Assembly (NCBI GenBank): GCA_050331335.1
Contig: JBHJGY010000057.1
Location: 1 to 29,527 of the forward strand
DNA: 29,527 nt
Direction of reading: 5' to 3'
DNA from: Thermohalobaculum sp050331335
GTDB taxonomy: Bacteria > Pseudomonadota > Alphaproteobacteria > Rhodobacterales > Rhodobacteraceae
Under the pieces are notes generated by a model. That model ran no database searches and was not told the origin of the DNA. It saw only the letters and a list, made by a program, of their open reading frames with translations. A program made the translations under genes and the position numbers. Position 1 is the stretch's first letter, and each line of letters opens with the position of its first letter. Positions 7,667 to 15,120 of this stretch are shown here, one piece after another.

Positions 7667-7942
7667 TCAGCCGATCACGCGCTTCCACGGGCGGATCTCG
7701 ACCCGCTCGAACAGCCCGGCCGTCGCGTACGGATCTGCGGCGCACCAGGCCTCGACCGTGGCGCGTTCCTCGGCCTCGAAGATCAGCAGCGACCCCACCA
7801 TCTCGCCATCCGCATCGAGGAAGGGGCCGGCCTGGGAGATCGCGCCGTCGGCCGCGTGGATATGGGCAAGATGGGCATCGCGATTGGCCTTTCGGAGTTC
7901 GATCGCGCCCGGTTTGTCGATGCAGATCACGGCGTAGAGCAT
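7667..7942 (-). CDS. YciI family protein
   Basis: This 91-residue cytosolic protein covers a whole YciI domain (dimeric ferredoxin-like fold). Recognisable parts are the opening strand MLYAVICIDKPGA, ANRDAHLAHI (19-28) with family-typical histidines, AISQAGPFLDADGEMVGSLL (about 34-53), and the closing DPYATAGLFERVEIRPW. Family members are proposed to act as small hydrolases or dehydrochlorinase-like enzymes, but the role of this one is unknown. GGGAGG precedes the ATG. It lies 76 bp downstream of tsaD and 2 bp upstream of the phosphotransferase/ATPase fusion, inside the same minus-strand unit. Confidence 0.92.
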   Translation of the reverse strand: MLYAVICIDKPGAIELRKANRDAHLAHIHAADGAISQAGPFLDADGEMVGSLLIFEAEERATVEAWCAADPYATAGLFERVEIRPWKRVIG

Positions 7943-8018
7943 GGATGGTCCTCCCTAAGACGCCTAAGGGGGTCATAGAGGCGGCGGTTTTGCAAGCCTG
8001 CCGGCGACGTCCGGCGGC

Positions 8019-9125
8019 TCAGGCCTTCGCCCCCTTTCGGCCGGCCCCCAGCAGAGGGGCTGCGGCTTCGTCCAGCGGCCAACGCGGGCGGGCGCGCACG
8101 GGCCTGTCGGCGCACCCCGCCGCGAGCCGCTCGATGCCAGCCCAGGCGATCATCGCGCCATTATCAGTGCACAACCCGATCGGCGGCGCTATGAGCCGCG
8201 CGTCCGCCGCTGCGGCAACCTGCTCGAGCCCTTCCCTGAGCCGACGATTTGCAGCAACCCCGCCGGCCACGGCCAGCACCCGCGGCCCGCCGCCCGCATC
8301 GAACCCGGCAAGTGCGCGGCCCGTCTTTGCCGCCAGGATCTCCGCTGCCGCGGCCTGAAAGCCCGCGCAAAGATCCGCGATATCGGCATGGCGCAGCCCC
8401 CCTTGGGCCGCAACAAGCCGCTCGACCGCGCGCGCCACCGCAGTCTTGAGCCCGGAAAACGACATGTCGCAGCCGGGGCGCTCCATCAGCGGGCGCGGAA
8501 AGTCGAACCTCCCCGGCTCCCCGGTCGCCGCCTGGGCCTCGACCTCCGGCCCGCCGGGAAAACCCAGCCCCAGGAGCTTAGCCACCTTGTCGAAAGCCTC
8601 GCCAGGCGCATCGTCAATCGTGCCGCCGAGCCGCCGATAGGCCCCGAGCCCCTCGACGACGACCAGCTGGCAATGCCCGCCGGACACCAGCAGCAGCAGA
8701 TAGGGAAATGCCACCGCATCGGTCAGCCGCGGGGTGAGCGCGTGCCCCTCGAGATGGTTGATGGCAACGAGCGGTCGTCCCGATCCCCGCGCAATGCCCT
8801 CGGCACACATCACGCCGGCCATCACGCCGCCAATCAGCCCAGGGCCTGCCGTGACCGCCACCGCATCCAGGGCGCGCAAGGGCAGGCCCGCCTCCGCCAG
8901 CGCCGCCGCGACCACCGTGTCGCAGCGCTCTGCATGGGCACGCGCGGCGATCTCGGGCACCACCCCGCCAAAACGCGCATGCAGATCCGCCTGGCCGAAC
9001 ACGCGATTGGACAGGATTTCGCCCCGCTGCCCGGGCACTCCGCGTACAACGGCCGCCGCGGTCTCGTCGCAGCTCGTCTCGATGCCCAAGACCGTGCGCA
9101 CAGCGTTGTCGGGGCCATCGGCCAT
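8019..9125 (-). CDS. tsaD: tRNA N6-adenosine threonylcarbamoyltransferase TsaD
   Basis: TsaD (formerly Gcp/YgjD) transfers the threonylcarbamoyl group from TC-AMP to A37 of tRNAs that read ANN codons, working with TsaB and TsaE in the cytosol. The 368-residue protein carries the Kae1/TsaD signature GIETSCDET (14-22), metal-binding H124 and H128 in NHLEGH, the LLLLVSGGHCQL strand near residue 145, and a third metal ligand, D321, in GLCTDNGAM. The ATG at 9125 is preferred over upstream in-frame starts because a GGAGGGG ribosome-binding site lies just before it. It heads a minus-strand operon and is divergent from hemC across 83 bp. The glycerol-3-phosphate dehydrogenase gene gpsA, which I recall as the usual next gene in Rhodobacterales, is absent. 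Confidence 0.97.
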   Translation of the reverse strand: MADGPDNAVRTVLGIETSCDETAAAVVRGVPGQRGEILSNRVFGQADLHARFGGVVPEIAARAHAERCDTVVAAALAEAGLPLRALDAVAVTAGPGLIGGVMAGVMCAEGIARGSGRPLVAINHLEGHALTPRLTDAVAFPYLLLLVSGGHCQLVVVEGLGAYRRLGGTIDDAPGEAFDKVAKLLGLGFPGGPEVEAQAATGEPGRFDFPRPLMERPGCDMSFSGLKTAVARAVERLVAAQGGLRHADIADLCAGFQAAAAEILAAKTGRALAGFDAGGGPRVLAVAGGVAANRRLREGLEQVAAAADARLIAPPIGLCTDNGAMIAWAGIERLAAGCADRPVRARPRWPLDEAAAPLLGAGRKGAKA

Positions 9126-9208
9126 CGCGCTCCCCTCCTCAGATTGCATCCAACGCGCAGCCACAATAGGTAAATACAGAGAAGACAGCTGACAATTCGG
9201 ACGCCCCC

Positions 9209-10144
9209 ATGCCCCTGCCCTCGCCGGATCGCCCGCTCAAAATCGGCACACGCGGATCGCCGCTGGCTCTTGCCCAGGCCCAGGAGACCCGCGCCCGGCT
9301 GATGCAGGCCCATGGCCTGCCCGAGGACGCCTTCGAGATCCGTGTGATCAAGACCACGGGCGATGCGGTTCAGGACCGCGCGCTCTCTGAGATCGGCGGC
9401 AAGGGGCTCTTTACCAAGGAAATCGAGGAGGCGCTGTTGGCCGCCGAGATCGATGTCGCGGTACATTCGATGAAGGACATGCCAACTGTCCTGCCGGCGG
9501 GACTTGCGATCTTATGCCTGCTGCCGCGCGAGGATGTGCGCGATGTGGTGATCGGGCCTAAAGACGGGATCTCGGGCTTGCGCAGCGGCGCCGTGGTCGG
9601 CACCTCGTCGCTCAGGCGGCGCGCGCAGCTGTTGCACAAGCGGCCCGATCTCCAAGTGGTCGAGTTCCGCGGCAACGTGCAAACCCGGTTGAAGAAGCTG
9701 GCCGATGGGGTGGCCGAGGCGACGTTTCTCGCCCTCGCAGGGCTGCGCCGGCTGGGTCACGACCCCGAGGAGATGGGCCGCCCGATCGCGCCTGAGGAGA
9801 TGCTGCCGGCGGTCGCTCAAGGGGCGATCGGGATCGAGGCCCGCGCGGACGACGCCGACACCGCCGCGCTGCTGGCGGCGATCCACCATAGCGAGACGGG
9901 CGATCGCCTCGCCGCGGAGCGGGCGTTCCTCGCGGGGCTCGACGGCTCCTGCCGCACCCCCATCGGCGGGCTCGCCGTGCTCGACGGCGCCGATCTGTGG
10001 CTGCGCGGCGAGATCATCCGACCGGACGGCACCGAGCGTCACGCCACCGAGCGCCGTGGTCCTGTGCAGGACGCGGCGGAGATGGGGACGGACGCGGCGC
10101 GCGAGCTCAGGGTCCGCGGCGGCGATGGCTTCTTCGACGACTGA
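9209..10144 (+). CDS. hemC: Hydroxymethylbilane synthase (porphobilinogen deaminase)
   Basis: HemC polymerises four porphobilinogen molecules into hydroxymethylbilane in the cytosol, the step before HemD in tetrapyrrole synthesis. The 311-residue protein has IGTRGSPLALAQA (12-24), the catalytic VHSMKDMPT (85-93, with D90 equivalent to the E. coli active-site Asp), the GTSSLRRRAQL arginine cluster (131-141), FRGNVQTRL (153-161), and C248 in GSCRTPIGG, to which the dipyrromethane cofactor attaches. Length and motifs are complete. It is divergent from tsaD and opens the hemC-hemD-mic60-hemY run. The hemD start codon at 10125 lies inside its last 20 bases, suggesting translational coupling. Confidence 0.97.
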   Translation: MPLPSPDRPLKIGTRGSPLALAQAQETRARLMQAHGLPEDAFEIRVIKTTGDAVQDRALSEIGGKGLFTKEIEEALLAAEIDVAVHSMKDMPTVLPAGLAILCLLPREDVRDVVIGPKDGISGLRSGAVVGTSSLRRRAQLLHKRPDLQVVEFRGNVQTRLKKLADGVAEATFLALAGLRRLGHDPEEMGRPIAPEEMLPAVAQGAIGIEARADDADTAALLAAIHHSETGDRLAAERAFLAGLDGSCRTPIGGLAVLDGADLWLRGEIIRPDGTERHATERRGPVQDAAEMGTDAARELRVRGGDGFFDD

Positions 10145-10880
10145 GCCCCCGGACCGGCCTGCCGCCGCCCCGGATCGGTCCCAGGGAGCGGTGCTGATCA
10201 CCCGCCCCTTGCCAGACAGTCGGACGCTCGCCGAGACGCTCGAAGAAGAGGGCATCGCCTGCGAGATTTGGCCGCTGACCGCGGTCCGCCCGCTCGCCAT
10301 GCGCCTGACCCTCCCTCCCACGCTGGACGGCCTGCTCTTTACCTCGGCCCACGGCGCCCGCGCCTTCGCCGCGCTTTCGGAGCGCCGCGACCTCCCAGCC
10401 TTTTGCGTCGGCCAAGCGACCGCGACGGTCGCCCGGGGCCTGGGGTTCGCCAGTGCGGTCGCGGCAGGCGGAGATGTCCAGAAGCTTGCCGCCCTCGCCT
10501 CGCTCACGGGGCTTCGGCACTTCCTTCACGCTCGGGGGCGGGACGCTGCCGGGGATCTCGCCGGGGATCTGGCAAACCGCGGGGTCCGCGTCAGCGAAGC
10601 CGTGCTCTATGCCGCGGAGGAAACAGGGCCGGCGCCGGCGCCGGTGGCGCATGCGCTGGCAACCGGGCGGATCTCGCTCGTCACACTGTGGTCGGCGCGC
10701 AACGCCGAGATCTTCGCCCGTCGGATCGCAGCACCCGGCCTGCTGGCGCCCGGCCTCGCCGCACTTGCGATCTCTCCTGCCGCCGCGCGCGCGCTCCACG
10801 GACTGCCCTTCGCTGCCCTTCATGTGGCGCAAAGCCCGTCTGCGGCCGCGATGCGCGCGGCGATCCGCCGTCTGGTCTGA
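10125..10880 (+). CDS. hemD: Uroporphyrinogen-III synthase
   Basis: HemD closes and inverts ring D of hydroxymethylbilane to give uroporphyrinogen III. The sequence is as weakly conserved as is usual for HemD, but the family layout is clear: LITRPLPDSR near the start, LLFTSAHGARAF (TSA-G motif), AFCVGQATATVARGLGF, LHARGRD and VSEAVLYAAEE. The start is uncertain. The ATG at 10125 gives 251 residues and overlaps hemC by 20 bp but has a weak ribosome-binding site. A GTG at 10191, just after AGGGAG, gives 229 residues beginning with LITRP, though the spacing is short. Identity is supported by position directly after hemC and before mic60. Confidence 0.9.
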   Translation: MASSTTEPPDRPAAAPDRSQGAVLITRPLPDSRTLAETLEEEGIACEIWPLTAVRPLAMRLTLPPTLDGLLFTSAHGARAFAALSERRDLPAFCVGQATATVARGLGFASAVAAGGDVQKLAALASLTGLRHFLHARGRDAAGDLAGDLANRGVRVSEAVLYAAEETGPAPAPVAHALATGRISLVTLWSARNAEIFARRIAAPGLLAPGLAALAISPAAARALHGLPFAALHVAQSPSAAAMRAAIRRLV

Positions 10881-10933
10881 CGGGCGACCGGCGCGGCGCT
10901 CGGAGAGATTGTGACCTGCGGCTTGCGGCACTA

Positions 10934-10975
10934 CCCTAAGGCGCAGAGAATAGGGGGCCGGTCATAAAAACGGCC
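10934..10975 (+). other. Two small inverted repeats upstream of mic60
   Basis: The 118-bp hemD-mic60 gap holds CCCTA (10934-10938) with TAGGG (10951-10955), then GGCCG (10956-10960) with CGGCC (10971-10975). Just upstream, TTGTGA-N17-TACCCT could be a weak sigma70-type promoter for mic60. Its short matches leave this speculative. Confidence 0.25.
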
Positions 10976-10998
10976 GAACGACAAAAGGACCGCGTGCG

Positions 10999-12819
10999 AT
11001 GACTTCCGATCGTCCAGAGGGGCCGGACACCCCGTTCGCAGAAGAGCGGACGGCGGACGCGTCGGATGCGCCGGGGATCGGGACCGCGACGCCCAGGCTG
11101 CGCGGCGAACCGCAAGAGGAGCCGCGCGCTCCAGATGACCTCTTCGACGATGGGCTCGACCTCGACGCGGAGGCGGAGGATCACAGCGACGCCCTGGGAC
11201 AGAGCCCGGCGGCGACAGCTTTGTGGATCCTGCTCGGCGTTCTCGCAGTCGCCGCGACGACCCTTTGGCTCGCCCCGAAGCTCGCGCCGCTGGTTCCCGC
11301 ACCGGTCGCCGATCTGATCGCCCCGCGGCCCGAGGGGCTGGAAAACCGGATCGCGGCCCTCGAAGCGCGGGTGGCCGCAGCCGAAGCGAAATCGGCGGAT
11401 ACGCAGGCCCAACTTGCGGCAGCCGAGGAGGCGCTCGGGATGGCACGCGCCGAGATCGCTGCGGGTCCGAGCACTGGCGATCTCGACGGGATCCTGACCC
11501 GCATGGAGCGCATCGAGGTGGCGCAGGCGGCGGTTGTCGGAATGGCAGAGGCCGCACGGGGGGCCGCGCGTGCCGCGCTTGCCGAGGCAGAGGCGGCGCA
11601 ACGCAGCGCGGGCGATGCCAGCGCCGCTGCGGAAACGGCGCGGCTTTCCGCCGAGCAAGCAGGGGAAACGGCGCGGCTCGCGGAGGAGACGGCCAGTGCG
11701 GCGGCCTCGGTTGCCGAAACCGCCCGGATATCCGCCGAAGAAAGCGCTCGCGCGGCAAACACTGCCCATCGCGAAGCCCGCACCGTGCGCGAGAGCGGCG
11801 CGGCGCTCACTGCAAGGTTCGATGCGCTCGCAGCGGAGAACCTCGCCCAAGGATCGCGGCTGGAGGCACTGGCCGCGAGCCTCTCTGGCGTTGGCCTCCG
11901 AGACCCCGATGCATCGCCAACCGCTGAGCCTGCCGATGCCCCCGTCGGTGGTGGCGCCGTGGAGATCGGCGCCTTGCAGGCCCGGCTGGACCAACTCGCG
12001 GGAGAGCTGGCACAAACCCGCGCCCGTCAGCTCCCGGCAGCGGCCGATCTCGCCACCCGAGCCGCGCTCGAGGAGACGGCTGAGGCGATGGCGGGCCGGC
12101 TCGACGCGCTCGGCGCGGAGCTTTCCGACCTCGCCATCGGGCTGGCGGAGCTGCAGACGCTTCTGGCTCGGGAAACCGACACACTCCAGCGCCGCCTAGG
12201 CGGCGACATCGCTGCTGCTAAGACCCGGCTCGACCGACTGTCAGATCGGCTCTCTGTCGCCGAGGCGGGCATCGCGGCCAACCGGGCAAGCGCGCTCTCC
12301 GAAGCCGAGGCGGTGCTGCGCGACGCACGCTTGAGAAGCTCTGCCGACGCGCTGGCGACCCGTGTCTTGGCGGGCAAGCCCTATGCCGGCATGCTCGGCG
12401 AAGTCGAGGCCCTGATGGTGACCTCCGCGCCAACCGATCTCGCAGCTCCCGCACACCGTGGCCTCGTCTCAGTCGCCGATTTGACGGAGCGCCTGCCCGA
12501 GGCCGCCCGGTCGGCCATCCGTGCCGACGCGCAGGCCGATGCCGCCGGCACCCCGACCGGACGGGTGTCCTCTTGGCTGCAATCTCAGATCTTCGTGATG
12601 CCGACCGAGGAGCAACCGGGCAACGGACTTGCAGCGCGCCTGTCCCGGATCGAAGCCCGATTGATCGAGGGCGAGCTCGCCGAAGCCCTGTCGGAGGTGG
12701 AGGCCCTCCCAGGCGCGTCGCGACGGGCGATGGCCGACTGGACCGAGGATCTGCGCATCCGGGTCGCGGCGGAGGCGGCGCTCGCGCGGTTTCTGGCACC
12801 CGTGCTGATGGAGCAATGA
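10999..12819 (+). CDS. mic60: Mitofilin-family inner-membrane protein (bacterial Mic60, COG4223)
   Basis: Alphaproteobacterial Mic60 is the bacterial counterpart of the mitochondrial MICOS protein; it bends membranes and organises contacts and intracytoplasmic membranes. This 606-residue protein has the expected layout: an acidic, Pro-rich cytosolic N-terminus (1-70), one transmembrane helix (about 71-92), long Ala/Glu-rich coiled coils in the periplasm (about 112-290 and 320-430), and a C-terminal mitofilin-type domain containing LSRIEARLIEGELAEALSEV and the ASRRAMADWTEDLRIR stretch. AAGGA lies 11 bases before the ATG. It sits between hemD and hemY, which is the conserved alphaproteobacterial position and strongly supports the call. 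It stops 7 bp before hemY. Confidence 0.9.
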   Translation: MTSDRPEGPDTPFAEERTADASDAPGIGTATPRLRGEPQEEPRAPDDLFDDGLDLDAEAEDHSDALGQSPAATALWILLGVLAVAATTLWLAPKLAPLVPAPVADLIAPRPEGLENRIAALEARVAAAEAKSADTQAQLAAAEEALGMARAEIAAGPSTGDLDGILTRMERIEVAQAAVVGMAEAARGAARAALAEAEAAQRSAGDASAAAETARLSAEQAGETARLAEETASAAASVAETARISAEESARAANTAHREARTVRESGAALTARFDALAAENLAQGSRLEALAASLSGVGLRDPDASPTAEPADAPVGGGAVEIGALQARLDQLAGELAQTRARQLPAAADLATRAALEETAEAMAGRLDALGAELSDLAIGLAELQTLLARETDTLQRRLGGDIAAAKTRLDRLSDRLSVAEAGIAANRASALSEAEAVLRDARLRSSADALATRVLAGKPYAGMLGEVEALMVTSAPTDLAAPAHRGLVSVADLTERLPEAARSAIRADAQADAAGTPTGRVSSWLQSQIFVMPTEEQPGNGLAARLSRIEARLIEGELAEALSEVEALPGASRRAMADWTEDLRIRVAAEAALARFLAPVLMEQ

Positions 12820-12826
12820 GGCCCAA

Positions 12827-14308
12827 ATGATTGGCTCGCTCATTCGGCTTCTCGTCTTCGCCGCGGTCGTGGCGGCCGCAACCTGGGGCGTGTCGATCTT
12901 GCTCGAGGCCGAGGGCGGGGTCACCATCGCGCTCGCGGGCTATGAGTTCGCGCTGACCCCGCTCGCCGCCGCGGCCGTCCTTGTCGTGGCGGCGGGCGCA
13001 CTCATCGTGGTGATCCGCGCGGTCGATCTCATCGTGGCCACCACGCTGTTCATCTTGGGCGATCCGCAGGCGGTGCGCCGCTTCACCGATGAGACCCGCA
13101 AGCGCCGCGGCATCGAAACCCTCGACGCGACGCTGATGGCGCTGGCCAATGGCGACGGCAAACGGGCGCAAAAATCCGCCGCCCGCGCAGAGCGGCTGTT
13201 GCGCCGTCCCGGCCTAACCCGGCTGCTGATGGCCCAGGCCTCTGAGCTTGCGGGCGACACCCGGCGGGCCCGCCGCTATTGGCGAGCGCTGGCCGAAGAG
13301 CCCGACACCGCGGCACTTGGGCTCAAAGGGCTGCTGGCCCAGGCGCTCTCTGCGGGCGACACAGAGCGCGCTCGGGCGCTCGCCGAGCAAGCCGCAGAAA
13401 TCGCCCCGCAGGACCCCAGCATTTGGGCCGATCTCTACCGGCTCCAAAGCGAAGCCTATGACTGGGCCGGAGCACGGCGGACCTTGGCAACCCAGCGGCG
13501 GCTCGGCGCCCTGCCCCGCCCCGAGGCCGACCGGCGCGAGGCGACACTGGCGCTTGCCCAAGCCGAGGAGGCCGCTGCCGCCCGCGATCGCCAACAGTCC
13601 CGGGCCTTTGCCCTCGAGGCGGTCAAGCTCGACCCTGCCAACGCGGAGGCTGCAACCGCCGCCGCCCGGGAGCTCGCGCTGCAGGGCCACACCAAATCCG
13701 CCGCCCGCCATCTCATGGAGGCCTGGCGGCGGGCCCCCTCGCCTGAGATTGCCCGCGCTTATGCCGCGCTGGAGCCGACCGAGAGCCCCCTGCAACGCCG
13801 GAAGCGGTTCGAAAAGCTCTTCGCCGCCAATTCCGACCACCCGGAGGCCCGCTTCGTCAGCGCCGAGCTCGCCCTGCTCGCGCGCGACTGGGCCGGCGCC
13901 CGGGCCGCGCTCGATGCGCTCGGCGAGGACGTCCCGTCCGCGCGCAGCTGTGCGCTGATGGCGGCGATCGCGCGCGGCGAAGGGGAACCTGAGGCGGTGA
14001 TCCGTGGCTGGCTGGCAAAGGCGCTCGGCGCGCCGCGCGATGGCGGGGCCACCGAGATCGCTCAGACCGCGATGCTCCCCCTGCTGATCGACGACGCCGA
14101 CGAGGATGCGCCGAGCGACAAGACGGGCGGGCGGCGCGCCGCACCTGAGGTTGCAGCCGTGGATGGCGAGGATGCCTCCGCCTCAGACGCGGAGGCCGGG
14201 GGCCGAACGGGCGACGCCCCGCCCGCTCAAGCGGACCACGCGCAACGGGATCAGAAAGGCCGCGATCCCCGTGCCGCAGCGGGCCCTGGTCGGACGTCGG
14301 AGAGTTAG
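12827..14308 (+). CDS. hemY: Heme biosynthesis-associated TPR protein HemY
   Basis: This is the proteobacterial HemY (HemY_N/TPR family), not the Bacillus protoporphyrinogen oxidase of the same name. The 493-residue protein has two N-terminal transmembrane helices (about 5-27 and 42-70), then a cytosolic helical-repeat region (about 95-400) built of TPR-like pairs such as the ARRYWRALAEEPDTAALGL stretch. A Gly/Ala/Asp-rich, probably disordered tail (about 425-493) follows. HemY is usually encoded with hemC and hemD, and a scaffolding role in tetrapyrrole synthesis has been proposed without a proven activity. The start lies 7 bp after the mic60 stop, which implies co-transcription. Confidence 0.9.
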   Translation: MIGSLIRLLVFAAVVAAATWGVSILLEAEGGVTIALAGYEFALTPLAAAAVLVVAAGALIVVIRAVDLIVATTLFILGDPQAVRRFTDETRKRRGIETLDATLMALANGDGKRAQKSAARAERLLRRPGLTRLLMAQASELAGDTRRARRYWRALAEEPDTAALGLKGLLAQALSAGDTERARALAEQAAEIAPQDPSIWADLYRLQSEAYDWAGARRTLATQRRLGALPRPEADRREATLALAQAEEAAAARDRQQSRAFALEAVKLDPANAEAATAAARELALQGHTKSAARHLMEAWRRAPSPEIARAYAALEPTESPLQRRKRFEKLFAANSDHPEARFVSAELALLARDWAGARAALDALGEDVPSARSCALMAAIARGEGEPEAVIRGWLAKALGAPRDGGATEIAQTAMLPLLIDDADEDAPSDKTGGRRAAPEVAAVDGEDASASDAEAGGRTGDAPPAQADHAQRDQKGRDPRAAAGPGRTSES

Positions 14309-14349
14309 ACCGGCCCAAGGCGCGCCGAGCCCGCGCCACACCCACCACG

Positions 14350-14365
14350 CGGCGCGTTTGCGCCG
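14350..14365 (+). terminator. GC hairpin after hemY
   Basis: CGGCGC (14350-14355) pairs perfectly with GCGCCG (14360-14365) around a GTTT loop, 42 bp past the hemY stop and just before the tRNA-Thr promoter. It could end the hem-mic60 transcript, but no T-tract follows. Confidence 0.35.
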
Positions 14366-14377
14366 GAGCCTGTGGCC

Positions 14378-14406
14378 TTGCCATCGGTAAACCGAGGCCC
14401 TATCAC
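14378..14406 (+). promoter_or_regulatory. Sigma70-type promoter of tRNA-Thr
   Basis: TTGCCA (14378-14383, 5 of 6 against TTGACA) is followed after exactly 17 bases by TATCAC (14401-14406, 4 of 6 against TATAAT). Transcription would start about 33 bases before the mature tRNA. Confidence 0.55.
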
Positions 14407-14448
14407 CGCACCCATGCTGGGGTGGCGGGACGCTGACACCCTGATGCG

Positions 14449-14524
14449 GCCGGTGTAGCTCAGTTGGTAGAGCACGTCATTCGTAATGATGGGGTCGGGG
14501 GTTCGAGTCCCTTCACCGGCACCA
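14449..14524 (+). tRNA. tRNA-Thr (anticodon CGT)
   Basis: The 76-nt cloverleaf folds completely, with CCA encoded. The acceptor GCCGGTG pairs with CACCGGC. The D arm is GCTC-AGTTGGTA-GAGC. The anticodon stem is CGTCA/TGATG with loop TTCGTAA, placing anticodon CGT at 14482-14484 (reads ACG, threonine). The T arm GGGGG-TTCGAGT-CCCTT has two wobble pairs. The discriminator is A, followed by CCA at 14522-14524. Confidence 0.95.
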
Positions 14525-14553
14525 GCTCCCCCTTGGCAGAGGCGATCACAGCC

Positions 14554-14640
14554 TTTCACGCCGCGTGCCCGAGCTTCCTACAGGAGCGCGTGGTCTAGCG
14601 AGAGCTTGGTCGGCTTCTTGGCAAGCGGTTGAGGTTGCAT
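14554..14640 (-). pseudogene. Decayed CcdA-type antitoxin gene remnant
   Basis: On the minus strand, an ATG at 14640 preceded by an ideal ribosome-binding site (AAAGGAG, 5 bases away) encodes 20 residues, MQPQPLAKKPTKLSLDHALL, then a TAG at 14580-14578. Past the stop the same frame reads EARARGVK. The combined pattern, KKPT-LSLD--LL-EAR--GV, matches the N-terminal DNA-binding part of CcdA antitoxins, with the stop codon falling inside the motif. Homology then fades into the tRNA-Thr gene, and no ccdB toxin follows. It is therefore a truncated, stop-interrupted relic, probably left by an insertion or deletion next to the tRNA. A 20-residue functional peptide cannot be excluded but is unlikely. 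Confidence 0.6.
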
Positions 14641-14939
14641 CACGTCTCCTTTGACGGACACCCGAAGCAATTGCGAATGGGGGCGCGCGTCAGGATGCGA
14701 ATTCATGCGAACGCAGTTTGTGTTGAGCTAATCTTAACTAGGGCGGATTTTGCCGAGTAGAGTGGCTCTTTCGGCGGATCCCAAGCGCGCTGGAAACACC
14801 AGCTTTTCAATCCATTTGTATTCGACTTTCAGCTTCGCGGTCAGGAAATACGAGCGCCACAGCCGAACTACGGATTCTCAAGCGCTACACTCTATGCAGA
14901 ACGCACGAATTCGGGAACCCGGCAACGCTTTAACCCTGT
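14641..14939. other. AT-richer intergenic stretch between the two tRNA genes
   Basis: No gene is recognised here. Base composition drops well below that of the flanks: 27 of 60 bases at 14701-14760 and 32 of 60 at 14821-14880 are G or C. A plus-strand open frame running through it continues into the antisense of tRNA-Gln and has no family resemblance. I searched by eye for a partial repeat of either tRNA 3' end that would mark an attachment site and found none. Confidence 0.5.
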
Positions 14940-15013
14940 TGGCTGGGGAACCTGGATTCGAACCAGGACCGACGGAGTCAGAGTCCGCTGTTCTACCGTT
15001 AAACTATTCCCCA
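14940..15013 (-). tRNA. tRNA-Gln (anticodon CTG)
   Basis: The 74-nt minus-strand cloverleaf includes encoded CCA. The acceptor TGGGGAA pairs with TTCCCCA. The D arm is GTTT-AACGGTA-GAAC. The anticodon stem is GCGGA/TCCGT with loop CTCTGAC, giving anticodon CTG (reads CAG, glutamine). The T arm is CCTGG-TTCGAAT-CCAGG, and the discriminator is G. Acceptor, anticodon and T stems all pair. Confidence 0.95.
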
Positions 15014-15025
15014 GCAGCCTGGGCT

Positions 15026-15055
15026 GCGATATCGGCTGGTCGCCCCGGGTGTCAA
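15026..15055 (-). promoter_or_regulatory. Promoter of tRNA-Gln
   Basis: The minus strand has a perfect -35 box, TTGACA (plus-strand 15050-15055). An ATATCG/TATCGC -10 element follows after 17 or 18 bases (15026-15032). The predicted start is only a few bases before the mature tRNA. Confidence 0.55.
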
Positions 15056-15120
15056 GACCGCGCCCGGCGGGCTCTCCTGCCCAGAACCAGCACCGACTTG
15101 AAAGCCGCCAACCGCGCGGC

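Noticed and set aside
5673..7937. A 754-codon plus-strand frame opposite the phosphotransferase/ATPase and EVE genes
   Set aside because: It crosses four real genes and has no recognisable domains; the minus-strand products have clear motifs and ribosome-binding sites.
6174..7976. 600-residue version of the phosphotransferase/ATPase protein
   Set aside because: The extra 104 residues overlap yciI in another frame and lack a ribosome-binding site; the ATG at 7664, two bases after the yciI stop, fits the family start.
14305..14559. Minus-strand frame containing RTPDPIITNDVLYQLSY
   Set aside because: This is the well-known false translation of an antisense tRNA gene, here tRNA-Thr.
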